DNA of 64,000 bases, taken from Bacillaceae bacterium. Lineage in GTDB: Bacteria > Bacillota > Bacilli > JACDOE01. This document shows positions 25,074-33,686 of the stretch, in pieces (within the stretch, counting starts at the first letter, position 1; each line of letters begins with the position of its first letter). The stretch is from NCBI GenBank assembly GCA_017656255.1, contig JACDOE010000004.1:124001-188000 (forward strand), given 5' to 3'. The translations under genes were made by a program, and so were the position numbers. A model generated the notes under the pieces. It was given only the letters and a program-made list of their open reading frames with translations, was not told the DNA's origin and did no database searches.

Positions 25074-26609
25074 TTAAGCTTCAGCCAATACCTTTTCTTC
25101 AACATCCAGCGTATCATCCTGTTTCGGCTCGTCCAGACCAAGAGCCTTAGCTGTCGAGGACAGAATGTCGCGATAAAGTTCCGGATTTTTCTCCAACGAC
25201 ACACCATAAGAAGGAATCATTTCTTTTATTTTCGGCTCCCACTCGCTTAGATGTTGCGGGAAGCATTTCTTAATGACTTCAAGCATGACGTGAACAGCCG
25301 TAGAAGCCCCCGGTGAAGCACCGAGCAAAGCAGCTATCGATCCATCAGCGGCACTGACCACTTCCGTACCAAATTGAAGGGTTCCTTTACCGCCTTCAAC
25401 CGTATCTTTTATAACCTGCACACGCTGCCCCGCCACTACTAAATCCCAGTCCTCACTTCTGGCATCCGGAATAAATTCACGCAATTCTTCCATCCGCTGT
25501 TCCTTCGATAACATAACCTGCTGAATCAGGTATTTTGTCAATGGAATATTCTTGGCACCCGACGCTAGCATCGTCAGGAGATTATGTGATTTAACGGAAG
25601 TTAACAAATCAAGATTTGAACCTGATTTTAAGAACTTGGGTGAGAAACCGGCAAACGGGCCAAATAGCAACGCTTTTTTATTATCGATGTATCTTGTATC
25701 AAGATGCGGCACAGACATTGGCGGAGCGCCAACCTTGGCTTTGCCGTATACTTTGGCATGATGCTTTTCTACAATTTCCGGGTTGTTACACACCATAAAC
25801 AGTCCGCTAACCGGGAATCCTCCAATATGTTTTCCTTCTGGAATTCCGGATTTTTGCAGCAGATGCAGGCTTCCGCCACCGGCTCCGATAAAGACGAATT
25901 TTGCCGTATAGTTTTCGATATTGCCGTTATCAATATTGTGCACTTTTACTTCCCAGGTGCCGTCGCCATTTCGTTTAATATCCTCAACGTTATGCTTATA
26001 GTTGATTTCAACGTTTTGACGTTTTAAATGGTCAAACAATATGCGTGTTAAAGCACCAAAATTGACATCCGTGCCCGAGTCGATTTTAGTTGCCGCTATT
26101 GGTTCATCCGATTTACGACCTTCCATGATAAGTGGAATCCATTCATTCAATTTTTCTGGATCATCGGAAAATTCCATTCCTTCAAACATGGGATTGTTTG
26201 ACAATGCCTCAAACCGTTTTTTCAAAAACGCAACATTCTGCTCGCCCTGCACGAGACTTAAATGAGGCAATGGTCGGATAAAATCCTGCGGATTACGAAT
26301 CAGATTGCTGTTTACAAGATAAGACCAGAACTGTCTTGAAATCTGAAACTGTTCATTAATTTTAATTGCTTTGCTGATATCGATCGATCCATCTGATTTT
26401 TCAGGTGTATAGTTAAGTTCGCACAATGCAGAATGGCCCGTACCGGCATTATTCCATTCGTTGGAGCTTTCCTCTCCTGCGTCTTCAAGTTTCTCAAACA
26501 CTGTTATGTCCCATTTCGGTACTAATTCTTTCAGTAGCGTCCCCAGAGTAGCACTCATTATACCGGCACCAATTAAAATAACGTCCGTTTTTGTTTGTTT
26601 GTTTCTCAT
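25074..26609 (-). CDS. mqo: Malate:quinone oxidoreductase
   Basis: A 511-residue FAD enzyme of the membrane face that oxidises malate to oxaloacetate and passes electrons to menaquinone, replacing or adding to malate dehydrogenase in the citric acid cycle. The N-terminal dinucleotide fold [19 protein letters not shown], the [19 protein letters not shown] signature and [20 protein letters not shown] are diagnostic. The start is the ATG of MRNKQTK. Codon choice is AT-richer than in neighbouring core genes, and the gene lies just outside an rlmH-end repeat, so it may have arrived with a mobile island. It is a single-gene unit with its own terminator. Confidence 0.95.
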   Translation of the reverse strand: MRNKQTKTDVILIGAGIMSATLGTLLKELVPKWDITVFEKLEDAGEESSNEWNNAGTGHSALCELNYTPEKSDGSIDISKAIKINEQFQISRQFWSYLVNSNLIRNPQDFIRPLPHLSLVQGEQNVAFLKKRFEALSNNPMFEGMEFSDDPEKLNEWIPLIMEGRKSDEPIAATKIDSGTDVNFGALTRILFDHLKRQNVEINYKHNVEDIKRNGDGTWEVKVHNIDNGNIENYTAKFVFIGAGGGSLHLLQKSGIPEGKHIGGFPVSGLFMVCNNPEIVEKHHAKVYGKAKVGAPPMSVPHLDTRYIDNKKALLFGPFAGFSPKFLKSGSNLDLLTSVKSHNLLTMLASGAKNIPLTKYLIQQVMLSKEQRMEELREFIPDARSEDWDLVVAGQRVQVIKDTVEGGKGTLQFGTEVVSAADGSIAALLGASPGASTAVHVMLEVIKKCFPQHLSEWEPKIKEMIPSYGVSLEKNPELYRDILSSTAKALGLDEPKQDDTLDVEEKVLAEA

Positions 26610-27036
26610 TTTCACCCTATCCTTTTACTCTAAGATTTGTAGAGAGCAAGTAAGTGCTTAAATTCACAAGCATAGACCTATAAATCTTTTTGTATACAGG
26701 TCGCATTTGTAAAAATATTCTATTATTCTCTCTTGTTAATTAGAGCATTAAATAAACGATCAATTGGTGCTAACCAGTAAGCAAATCACAGCTGTAATAT
26801 AACACGATTCATCAAAATTTTCTACTATCATGTTTTATTATAATATATTTTTCTGATAACTTAAAAACCTGTGTTTATTACTTCTGACTTCAAATTCTTA
26901 TTATACCATTATTAATCTATCAATCAAACCAAACATAAAATGACACTTATATCCAGAGATAGACAAAGAAAAAACCGCACCTTTTACAGTACAGTTTTAT
27001 AAAAGATTTACCCTTATTAATTTCTTCCCTTTGCAT

Positions 27037-27053
27037 TACTTATGATACGGCTC
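27037..27053. repeat. Copy of the rlmH 3' end, SCC-like attachment site
   Basis: TACTTATGATACGGCTC is identical over 17 bases, in the same orientation, to the end of the real rlmH gene at 29315-29331; on the minus strand it encodes the end of GEPYHK plus stop. The same conserved 3' end of rlmH (orfX) is the attachment site of staphylococcal SCC elements. Confidence 0.65.
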
Positions 27054-27153
27054 TCCTCATTACACTCAACTCTAAACACACGATTATTAAATTTAATGTC
27101 ATCTTTCATAAAGGAAAAATCATTGATTTTGGAGAAAACGCTTTGATATTAAT

Positions 27154-27187
27154 AAGAAGATGGTTTTTGGGGCCATCTTCTTTATTT
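27154..27187 (+). terminator. Terminator-like hairpin without an assigned gene
   Basis: AAGAAGATGG and CCATCTTCTT form a 10-bp stem with an 8-9 nt loop followed by TATTTG. No gene ends upstream on this strand, so it may be left over from a deleted gene of the island. Confidence 0.6.
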
Positions 27188-27578
27188 GTAATATGTCTCA
27201 TTATGAATGAGGCGGAAAGTTCTAAACAGGTGTTCAAATATTAATGTAGTTTCCATACCTGCTAAGGCCTATGAAGGACATTTTTTGTATTTTCAACGCT
27301 GGATATGTCCTTCATGCCTGCTTTCAAAAAAATTCAATCTCATTTATAAACCGTTTTTTGTTCCCCCTACTAGAGTTCTTCGTGTATTCCCCTAGATAAG
27401 TATTTCAGACAATTTATAAAACTTTAACTGAACAACTGATCCATATGGAACAGTCTTTAGAAGCCTCTTTTACTTATTAAATACCTGGTTTTGATAATTG
27501 ATTAGAGTGATTAGTTTTACCACCTCCGGCAATAATACCAAATGACCACAAATGTGAACTTGACTTGAGGTGACTCCA

Positions 27579-28886
27579 ATGCATACAGGGCTAAAATATA
27601 AAAATTTTTTTTCAGTTCTGGGTCAATGGATTATCTTCGGAAGCATCGTAGGTATAATTGTTGGCACAGTTACAACGTTCCTCTTAGAAACAAATGATTA
27701 TCTGGGAAAAGTTCGGGAAAAAAGGGACTGGCTGATCTTCCTCCTTCCTCTGGGAGGACTAATCGTGGGATACATATATATGAACTATGGGAAGGTGTTT
27801 CTGAACAATACGTTACATAACACTGCTGAATTAAATAATTTAGTGATTGATGCGGTTCATGGAAAAAAAACGGTGCCACTGAGAATGGGGCCTATCGTCT
27901 ACTTTGGAACTTTTATTACCGTCCTCTTTGGCGGTTCCACAGGCAGAGAAGGTGCTGCAATCCAGATGGGAGGCAGTGTAGCCTCAGCTGTCAACAAATT
28001 TTTTAAGATAAACATTTTCGACGCGAAAATTATACTTATGAGCGGGATTAGTGCTGGTTTTAGTTCTGCCTTTGGAGCACCTATAGCTGGTACCGTTTTT
28101 GGAATGGAAATGGCTGCGTTAGGAAAACTGAAGTTTGAAGCACTCGTTCCCTGTCTTGTGTCCAGCTTTGTCAGCCATTATGTAACAACAGCAGCCTGGG
28201 GACATAAACACGAAGAGTTTCTGATCCAGAACATACCTGAAATATCTGTTGATACGTTTGCAACCGTCATTATTATTTCTGTAATTTTCAGTCTGGTGAG
28301 CCTTTTATACTGTCAGTTGAGACATGGAATCCAGAACTTCTCTGAGAAGCTTTTCAATAAAAACCATATGAAGAGAGCCTTTGTTGGTGGGTTAATCATT
28401 GTTGCTTTAACATTAATAGTGGGTTCACAGGATTACAATGGCCGAGGCTTAGAGATGTTAGAACATTCTTTTAAAGGAGATGTTTCTGACTTTGCATTCC
28501 TGGCCAAATTAGTATTTACAGCAGTAACTCTTGGTACTGGTTTTGTTGGCGGTGAGGCCATACCGTTGTTTTTTATAGGGGCAACATTAGGAAATACCTT
28601 ATATGCATTTTTCGATTTACCTTTATCATTTCTCGCGGCATTAGGATTAATCGCTGTTTTTAGCGGTGGTGCAAACACACCTATTACCGCTTTCCTGCTG
28701 GCAATGGAGATGTTTGACGGGAAAGGAATCGAGTACTTTTTCGTTGCCTGTTTAGTCAGTTATTTGTTTTCAGGACATCATGGACTATGGCCTTCCCAAA
28801 AAATATATGATCCAAAGAGCAGGCTATACCATATCACTTACGCAGAAACCATCGAAAACGTTGAAAAAATGAAGAAGCAAAAATAA
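27579..28886 (+). CDS. CLC-type chloride channel/antiporter
   Basis: A 435-residue membrane protein of the CLC family without C-terminal CBS domains. The ion-pathway motif GSTGREGAAIQMGG corresponds to the GxxGREGP motif, and GTGFVGGEAIPLFFIGATLGN to the GGxxxP region near the second half; SGISAGFSSAFGAPIAGTVFGMEMA is the glutamate-bearing helix pair. It moves chloride or fluoride; which one is not decided here. The start is ATG (MHTGLKY) behind TTGAGGTGA. It is the only intact gene between the two rlmH-end repeats and is AT-rich, so it looks like cargo of a mobile island. Confidence 0.85.
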   Translation: MHTGLKYKNFFSVLGQWIIFGSIVGIIVGTVTTFLLETNDYLGKVREKRDWLIFLLPLGGLIVGYIYMNYGKVFLNNTLHNTAELNNLVIDAVHGKKTVPLRMGPIVYFGTFITVLFGGSTGREGAAIQMGGSVASAVNKFFKINIFDAKIILMSGISAGFSSAFGAPIAGTVFGMEMAALGKLKFEALVPCLVSSFVSHYVTTAAWGHKHEEFLIQNIPEISVDTFATVIIISVIFSLVSLLYCQLRHGIQNFSEKLFNKNHMKRAFVGGLIIVALTLIVGSQDYNGRGLEMLEHSFKGDVSDFAFLAKLVFTAVTLGTGFVGGEAIPLFFIGATLGNTLYAFFDLPLSFLAALGLIAVFSGGANTPITAFLLAMEMFDGKGIEYFFVACLVSYLFSGHHGLWPSQKIYDPKSRLYHITYAETIENVEKMKKQK

Positions 28887-29217
28887 AATATTTTTGGATA
28901 TACAGTTCATAAAGAAAAAACATCACAGGTATTTCAGGACACCTTGTTGATCAATCAAACGAATAACCAACAGTTAGAAATGCGGATCCGTATTCATGAT
29001 TCAGAGGAGGATCTTCGTGAAATCGTTTTTATCGATCGTGATATTGCTGCGGAGATGAAGGCGATTCAAATCATGCAAATGATTTCGGTTGCTTGAGTAT
29101 TTCTCATTTTTGCATTGCTTTATGTTTCACTCGCAAAAAAAGGAAGAGAAACACCAAGTGCCGAAAAGGAATCGTATATTTTAAACTATAAAATAGGTTT
29201 AGAATTATATTTCTGAG
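28887..29217 (+). pseudogene. Decayed reading frame directly after the CLC gene
   Basis: After the CLC stop, the same frame stays open for about 67 codons (FGYTVHKEKTSQVFQDTLL ... IMQMISVA), meets a TGA at 29096, then continues through a hydrophobic segment (VFLIFALLYVSLAKKG) to a second TGA at 29215. There is no start codon with a ribosome binding site. It looks like the C-terminal part of a lost single-pass membrane protein with one nonsense change. I do not recognise the family. Confidence 0.4.
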
Positions 29218-29313
29218 CGTTTTATCATGCTACAAAATATGGGATAATAAGTATGTGTTTAATTCCATAGTTAGCATATTCTCTCCTAAAAGCCTGCCCG
29301 TTACATCATCTTT

Positions 29314-29793
29314 CTACTTATGATACGGCTCCCCCCGAATAATCTTAAACGCCCGATATACCTGTTCCAGTAAAATCAAACGCATCAACTGATGGGGAAA
29401 CGTCATCTTGGAAAAAGACAACTTCATATCCGCCCGCTGCATCACCTCATCCGACAAACCCAGTGAACCCCCGATCACAAAAGCTACCGAACTTTTTCCA
29501 TAAGTCGCCCATGCGTCCAGTTCTTGAGCCAGCTTTTCCGAAGACCACATCTCACCATCAATCGCCAGCGCCACCACGTGCTGATCCGGCTTCAGCTGTT
29601 GAAGGATACGTTCCCCTTCCCGCTGTTTAACCTGTTCCTCCTCCGCTTCACTCAAATGTTCCGGAGCCTTCTCATCCGGGACTTCAATCAGGCGCACCCT
29701 GGCATAAGCAGACAGCCTTTTCGAATACTCCTCAATTCCCTGCTTCAAATATTTTTCCTTCAATTTACCAACCGAAACGATTGTGATATTCAT
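29314..29793 (-). CDS. rlmH: 23S rRNA (pseudouridine1915-N3)-methyltransferase
   Basis: A 159-residue SPOUT-fold enzyme that methylates pseudouridine 1915 of 23S rRNA at the subunit interface. [18 protein letters not shown] (SAM-binding knot) and the invariant tail [23 protein letters not shown] are present; the last residues contact the substrate. The start is ATG (MNITIVSVG) after AGGGA. The 3' end is the classic SCC integration site in staphylococci, and a second copy of those 17 bases lies 2.3 kb away. The gene follows the Wal operon and yyzF as in B. subtilis (where it is yydA). Confidence 0.96.
   Translation of the reverse strand: MNITIVSVGKLKEKYLKQGIEEYSKRLSAYARVRLIEVPDEKAPEHLSEAEEEQVKQREGERILQQLKPDQHVVALAIDGEMWSSEKLAQELDAWATYGKSSVAFVIGGSLGLSDEVMQRADMKLSFSKMTFPHQLMRLILLEQVYRAFKIIRGEPYHK
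29315..29331. repeat. rlmH 3' end, partner of the repeat at 27037
   Basis: TACTTATGATACGGCTC, the last codons of rlmH. This copy is the chromosomal junction of the proposed SCC-like island. Confidence 0.65.
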
Positions 29794-29856
29794 CAATTTC
29801 CCTGCCTTCCTACCAATACCCTGCTACCAGTATCCCGGCTGATCACCAGCCGTCAC

Positions 29857-30067
29857 TTATCCACACTATTATCCACAATTTCTGTGGATAACCACTCGTT
29901 ATCCACTAATACCATCCACAAATTGTGGATAAATCTGTGGGTAATGTGAATAACTCTGCATATTTTTGCAATAAAAATGCCGTTTTCGGGGTTCTTATAC
30001 ATTCACCTAAAAATTTCCTTTCAACAAAAATCCCCTTTAAACATGGCAAAAATATCTCTTATCCACA
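29857..30067. promoter_or_regulatory. DnaA-box cluster
   Basis: Five perfect DnaA boxes (TTATCCACA or its complement) at 29857, 29869, 29883 (minus), 29924 (minus) and 30059, with single-mismatch boxes at 29899, 29936 and 29946. It lies upstream of rlmH, between rlmH and yyzF. In B. subtilis the homologous yydA region carries one of the origin-proximal DnaA-box clusters that titrate DnaA and hold back initiation. Confidence 0.8.
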
Positions 30068-30077
30068 TTCATTTTCA

Positions 30078-30284
30078 TCAACCATCTGAATAATTTTTGC
30101 GACAGCTTTTGACAAAAACAATAGCTTTTCGACCACAATATCGACACGTTGCTTCGATCACTTCATTCTCCTCAGCAGGCATGTCTTCCAGACGTACGAC
30201 ATCCGGTGCCTCTTCAAATTCATCGACAAAATCATCCAAAATCTGTTCCAAATGTGATTGACAACTGGCCAGCATCTTTTCCAT
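30078..30284 (-). CDS. yyzF: CxxH/CxxC protein YyzF
   Basis: A 68-residue protein. CQSH (8-11) and CRYC (47-50) form the CxxH/CxxC pattern of the family, probably one zinc site, with an acidic middle. The family is conserved beside rlmH and htrA in Bacillales but has no known function. The start is ATG behind AAGGAGGGG. It lies 77 nt downstream of htrA on the same strand. Confidence 0.85.
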   Translation of the reverse strand: MEKMLASCQSHLEQILDDFVDEFEEAPDVVRLEDMPAEENEVIEATCRYCGRKAIVFVKSCRKNYSDG

Positions 30285-30319
30285 ACCTCTCCCCTCCTTA
30301 AGGAAACATCAATGAAAGA

Positions 30320-30351
30320 GCAGTCCGTACTAACCAGTTGAACCGGACTGC
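30320..30351 (-). terminator. Hairpin after htrA, possible weak terminator
   Basis: GCAGTCCG and CGGACTGC arms form an 8-bp stem with a 16-nt loop just after the htrA stop. The following minus-strand bases (CTCTTTCATT) have only a short T run, so termination is likely partial. Confidence 0.4.
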
Positions 30352-30361
30352 CCTGATACCA

Positions 30362-31609
30362 TTATTCACTTTGCGGGCTTCGTTCGACAAGCTGAACCGT
30401 CAGCGTCATTTTTTCACCCTGCCGGTAAACTGTTACCTCAACTGTATCCCCTTCATCCTTCTGGCTGTACATATATTTGCGGAGATCCGCTGAGGATGCA
30501 ATCGGTTGACCATCCATCGCCACAATCACATCATATTTTTTAATGCCACCCTTGTCAGCCGGGCTGAAACGTTCTACATTATATACCACAACACCCTGGT
30601 GAACATTTTCCGGAATTTGCAGCGGATCTTTCCAGTAACGGCTCGGAACCTGACGCAGATCCAGAGGTTCAATGCCCAGGAACGGTCGTATCACTTCACC
30701 GTAGCGCGTCAAATCTTCAATAATCTGCACCACATCGTCACTGGGAATGGCAAAACCCAGTCCCTCGACCCCGGTTTGTGAAATTTTCAGACTGTTGATC
30801 CCGATCACCTGTCCGGAAATATTAATCAGCGCACCGCCACTGTTACCCGGATTTATCGCGGCATCTGTCTGAATCACATCCAGCTCCCATTCCGGAGAAC
30901 CGTCCTTGTTCAAATCAACCGGTACCGTTCGATCCAGAGAACTGATAATTCCCTGCGTAACCGTACGTGAAAATTCAAGCCCCAGCGGATTTCCAATGGC
31001 GATAGCCGGTTCCCCGACCTTTAAACTGGATGAAGTACCAAACTCAGCCACCGTGTCCACACCGTCATCTTCAATGGCAATCACCGCCAGATCGGTCAGC
31101 ACATCCGTTCCGATCACTTCCGCCGGTACCCGATCCCCATTGGGAAGCGAAACTTCCACACTGGTCGCACCGTCAATCACATGATAATTGGTCACAATAT
31201 AGGCCTTTCCCTTCTCTTTCTTAAAAATGACCCCCGATCCGGTTCCCTGTTCAACGGTTCGGGAACGATTGGAGAAGAAATCAACCTGTTCGCCCATTTT
31301 GATGACGCCTACAACCGCATTTTCCACTTTCTCAACCGCTTCCGTAATCGCTGTATTGACGGAGACATTCATATTCTGATTCACAACCTGATCAGAAGGA
31401 GAATCCATCGCCTGTTCATCCTGTTGAACGGCAGGAGGAACACTCGTTTCATATCCCGGCAGGATTCCGCTCCTGATTAAACTGGGAACCAGAAGCAGGA
31501 CAATTATCCCACCGATAATCGCAGAAACGACCGAAATGAAGAAGACAGAGCCGAGACCACGCTGACGCCGTGGCTGCGTGTATCCGTCAAAATCATCATA
31601 ATAGCCCAT
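30362..31609 (-). CDS. htrA: HtrA-like serine protease
   Basis: A 415-residue membrane-anchored quality-control protease. After about 20 cytosolic residues comes one helix (22-43), a Ser/Asn-rich linker, then the trypsin domain with His in VTNYHVIDGA, Asp in DLAVIAI and Ser in NPGNSGGALI, and a C-terminal PDZ domain (about 300-405, GVVVYNVERFSPADKGGIKK). It degrades misfolded exported proteins. It is the last gene of the wal operon, as B. subtilis YycK/HtrC is, downstream of walJ, with a small plus-strand gene between them. Confidence 0.93.
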   Translation of the reverse strand: MGYYDDFDGYTQPRRQRGLGSVFFISVVSAIIGGIIVLLLVPSLIRSGILPGYETSVPPAVQQDEQAMDSPSDQVVNQNMNVSVNTAITEAVEKVENAVVGVIKMGEQVDFFSNRSRTVEQGTGSGVIFKKEKGKAYIVTNYHVIDGATSVEVSLPNGDRVPAEVIGTDVLTDLAVIAIEDDGVDTVAEFGTSSSLKVGEPAIAIGNPLGLEFSRTVTQGIISSLDRTVPVDLNKDGSPEWELDVIQTDAAINPGNSGGALINISGQVIGINSLKISQTGVEGLGFAIPSDDVVQIIEDLTRYGEVIRPFLGIEPLDLRQVPSRYWKDPLQIPENVHQGVVVYNVERFSPADKGGIKKYDVIVAMDGQPIASSADLRKYMYSQKDEGDTVEVTVYRQGEKMTLTVQLVERSPQSE

Positions 31610-31771
31610 ATTGCCAGCTCCTTTCCGATCCTGTATTCCACTATGTTTATTCCCTGTTCTATCAAGTTTTAATCAAAAACATACCATTATCTATTATAAC
31701 AAGTTTTAACTGTGATCCATGATGGCAATAATAGAAAATATCCGAAAACCTGTCAACAGGAGTGATTTTGC

Positions 31772-32005
31772 GTGAACAATAATGGCAGCATCATGGATCA
31801 ACTCAATCTGGTAGCCAGCCTGTCCGATGTCAAACACGATCTGTATCAAAACACGCTGCTACTAACTACTTTAATCGACGTTCTAGCCGAAAAAAACATC
31901 ATCGAACAACAACAACTGGTGGATAAAATGGCCCGTTTGGAATCTCAACTGGACCAGTCCCTGAAACAACTTGAAAAGATGACGGCCCAACTGACACAGA
32001 AATAA
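31772..32005 (+). CDS. Small coiled-coil protein of unknown function
   Basis: A 77-residue protein. The second half (IIEQQQLVDKMARLESQLDQSLKQLEK) has heptad spacing and is probably a coiled coil. There is no signal peptide or cysteine. The start is GTG ten bases after AGGAG. It is read opposite to the Wal operon and sits between walJ and htrA, an unusual insertion in that conserved order. I do not recognise it. Confidence 0.6.
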   Translation: MNNNGSIMDQLNLVASLSDVKHDLYQNTLLLTTLIDVLAEKNIIEQQQLVDKMARLESQLDQSLKQLEKMTAQLTQK

Positions 32006-32018
32006 TGGAAAACCATCT

Positions 32019-32050
32019 GTTACAACCATACCCGCGGGTATGTCTGTAAC
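32019..32050. repeat. Inverted repeat between convergent genes
   Basis: GTTACA-acc-ATACCCGCGGGTAT-gtc-TGTAAC is a nearly perfect palindrome with a self-complementary GC core. It lacks a T run in either direction, so it is either an unusual terminator or a protein-binding site. Confidence 0.55.
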
Positions 32051-32070
32051 AAAAAATGTTTCCTTAAGAC

Positions 32071-32859
32071 TTACAGTGTGTCCATACGAGTGGGTTCATA
32101 AGGGTGTGTATCATACAATTTGACATCCTTACCCGTTTCAAAACCCGCCTCTTCCAGGATATTCTGTACCGTTAACCGGGCCAGGTCCGTCATATTATTG
32201 TCCAGGCTAAGATGAGCGAGATACACTTTTTCTCCCTGTCCTTTCAGGATCTCAGACAGGGATTCCCCCGCCAGTTCATTGGACAGGTGGCCCACATCAC
32301 TTAAGATCCGTCTTTTGACATTCCATGGATAAGATCCCATGCGAAGCATTTCCACATCATGATTGGTTTCAAATACATAGGCATGAGAATCCCGAACCTT
32401 GTCCTTGATCCGCTTGCTGACATACCCGAGATCCGTCACCAGACTGATTTTTTTGTCACCATGATAAAAACAGAATCCCATCGGTTCCGCGGCATCATGA
32501 GAGATGCCAAATGTCTCCACGGTTAAATCACCGAAATCCTGCACGTGTCCCGTTTCCAGTAGACATTTTTGTTGTTCCTTGAGACTGCCGATCTGACCGT
32601 CCAGGGCATCCCATGTTGCGGAATTGGTGTAAATGGGCAGATCATACCGGCGGGCCAGTACCCCTACCCCTTTTATATGGTCACTGTGTTCATGCGAAAC
32701 CAGCAGGGCATCCAGTGAAGAAGGGGCAACCCCGATTTTCTTCAGCCCCGCTTCAATCTGTTTCCCACTTAATCCTGCATCCACCAGAATTTTTGTTTGA
32801 TCTGTTTCCAGATAAAAACTGTTTCCCGTACTTCCACTGGCAAGAATACTAAACCGCAT
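32071..32859 (-). CDS. walJ: Metallo-beta-lactamase fold hydrolase WalJ (YycJ)
   Basis: A 262-residue zinc hydrolase with the metal motif SHEHSDHIKG, LVDAGLSGKQIEAG and ETNHDVEMLRMGSYPW. It is the YycJ family member of the wal operon, thought to act as an exonuclease-type MBL enzyme linked to DNA replication and cell-wall homeostasis. The start is ATG (MRFSILASG) six bases after GGGAGAG. It lies 35 nt after walI. Confidence 0.93.
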   Translation of the reverse strand: MRFSILASGSTGNSFYLETDQTKILVDAGLSGKQIEAGLKKIGVAPSSLDALLVSHEHSDHIKGVGVLARRYDLPIYTNSATWDALDGQIGSLKEQQKCLLETGHVQDFGDLTVETFGISHDAAEPMGFCFYHGDKKISLVTDLGYVSKRIKDKVRDSHAYVFETNHDVEMLRMGSYPWNVKRRILSDVGHLSNELAGESLSEILKGQGEKVYLAHLSLDNNMTDLARLTVQNILEEAGFETGKDVKLYDTHPYEPTRMDTL

Positions 32860-32894
32860 TTCCATCTCTCCCATAAATAACAACCCGAGTTATG

Positions 32895-33686
32895 TTAATT
32901 ATTATCAGATACCGGGTTTAATTTTTCAAGGGAAGGGAGTTTCTCCACCACCCCGGTAATCCCGTTGACATAATGAATGGTTTTGTTGTGAACAATTCGC
33001 CACACCGGTGACAGCACCTGAATTTCTGCATTATAAGTGGGGCTGTAATATCCCAGTTGGATGGATTCGATATTTTCTCCCCGTCGGATCAAACCGTTTT
33101 CCACCAGTCCTCTCAAAGCAATGGAAGCCGAAATCACCTTCCGCCCCGAGCCCCGGTTGACCACCTGAAAATAAGTTTGCTCATAGCCCCTGACCGTCCC
33201 GTTCACCCAGTCCAGTTGAAGCACGGCATTAAACATCGGAAGCCCGTCATAAACCTGAATAAAGGTGAAACGGTCTCTCTGATAAGGATCATACCGGTAC
33301 TGATCAAAGTCATAAATTCTGTTTTTCAGATCAACCGGCCAGTCATCGGGGCTGGCTGGTTTTTCCACCGCGATCGGCTCATTGAACTCAGATTCAACAA
33401 CCCCTTCTTTTAACTCAATGGACTGCCCCTGCCGGTTCATTTGCTGTGTCAGTTGATGAGCACCGTATCGAACATGAAGGTAATACATATCCGGCGTATC
33501 TGTAGGAATATCCGTTTTTAGAATAATGTCGTGTTTTTGCAAAAAATCCTCGAAACGGGCATCACCTCCCAGGTTTTGCTCCATCACCTGTAAATCTCCA
33601 CGGTTCACCCACAATTGCCAGCCCAGAAAAAAGTCCAGGAACAGGAAAGATAAAATCAGCAGTGTTTTGGCGCGGCTCCAATCCAT
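32895..33686 (-). CDS. walI: WalK regulator WalI (YycI)
   Basis: A 263-residue bitopic membrane protein: a short cytosolic N-terminus, one helix (about 8-24, TLLILSFLFLDFFLGWQLW), and an external YycI domain made of repeated cystatin-like strands. WalI and WalH bind WalK in the membrane and hold its activity down. The stop of walH and the start of walI share a base, so the two are translated together. Confidence 0.93.
   Translation of the reverse strand: MDWSRAKTLLILSFLFLDFFLGWQLWVNRGDLQVMEQNLGGDARFEDFLQKHDIILKTDIPTDTPDMYYLHVRYGAHQLTQQMNRQGQSIELKEGVVESEFNEPIAVEKPASPDDWPVDLKNRIYDFDQYRYDPYQRDRFTFIQVYDGLPMFNAVLQLDWVNGTVRGYEQTYFQVVNRGSGRKVISASIALRGLVENGLIRRGENIESIQLGYYSPTYNAEIQVLSPVWRIVHNKTIHYVNGITGVVEKLPSLEKLNPVSDNN

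Larger units (their letters stand above)
26610..27578. other. AT-rich intergenic region with no supported gene
   Basis: About 970 bases without a credible coding sequence. The region holds the upstream part of mqo, a repeat of the rlmH 3' end, and a terminator-like hairpin. A 62-codon open frame at 27207 has no ribosome binding site and no recognisable sequence, and is not called. Confidence 0.6.

Noticed and set aside
27207-27395. A 62-codon open frame in the AT-rich intergenic region
   Set aside because: It has no ribosome binding site and no recognisable domain, and its flanks contain hairpins. It is most likely chance.
29096-29098. A second candidate selenocysteine codon in the frame after the CLC gene
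   Set aside because: The TGA lies in or next to a hydrophobic helix, has no Cys partner and no SECIS-like hairpin, and the frame has no start. Gene decay is the simpler reading.
29857-30067. The DnaA-box cluster as the replication origin oriC
   Set aside because: There is no dnaA or dnaN beside it and no AT-rich unwinding trio with boxes in the expected spacing. In Bacillales oriC lies beyond mnmG, to the right of this window.
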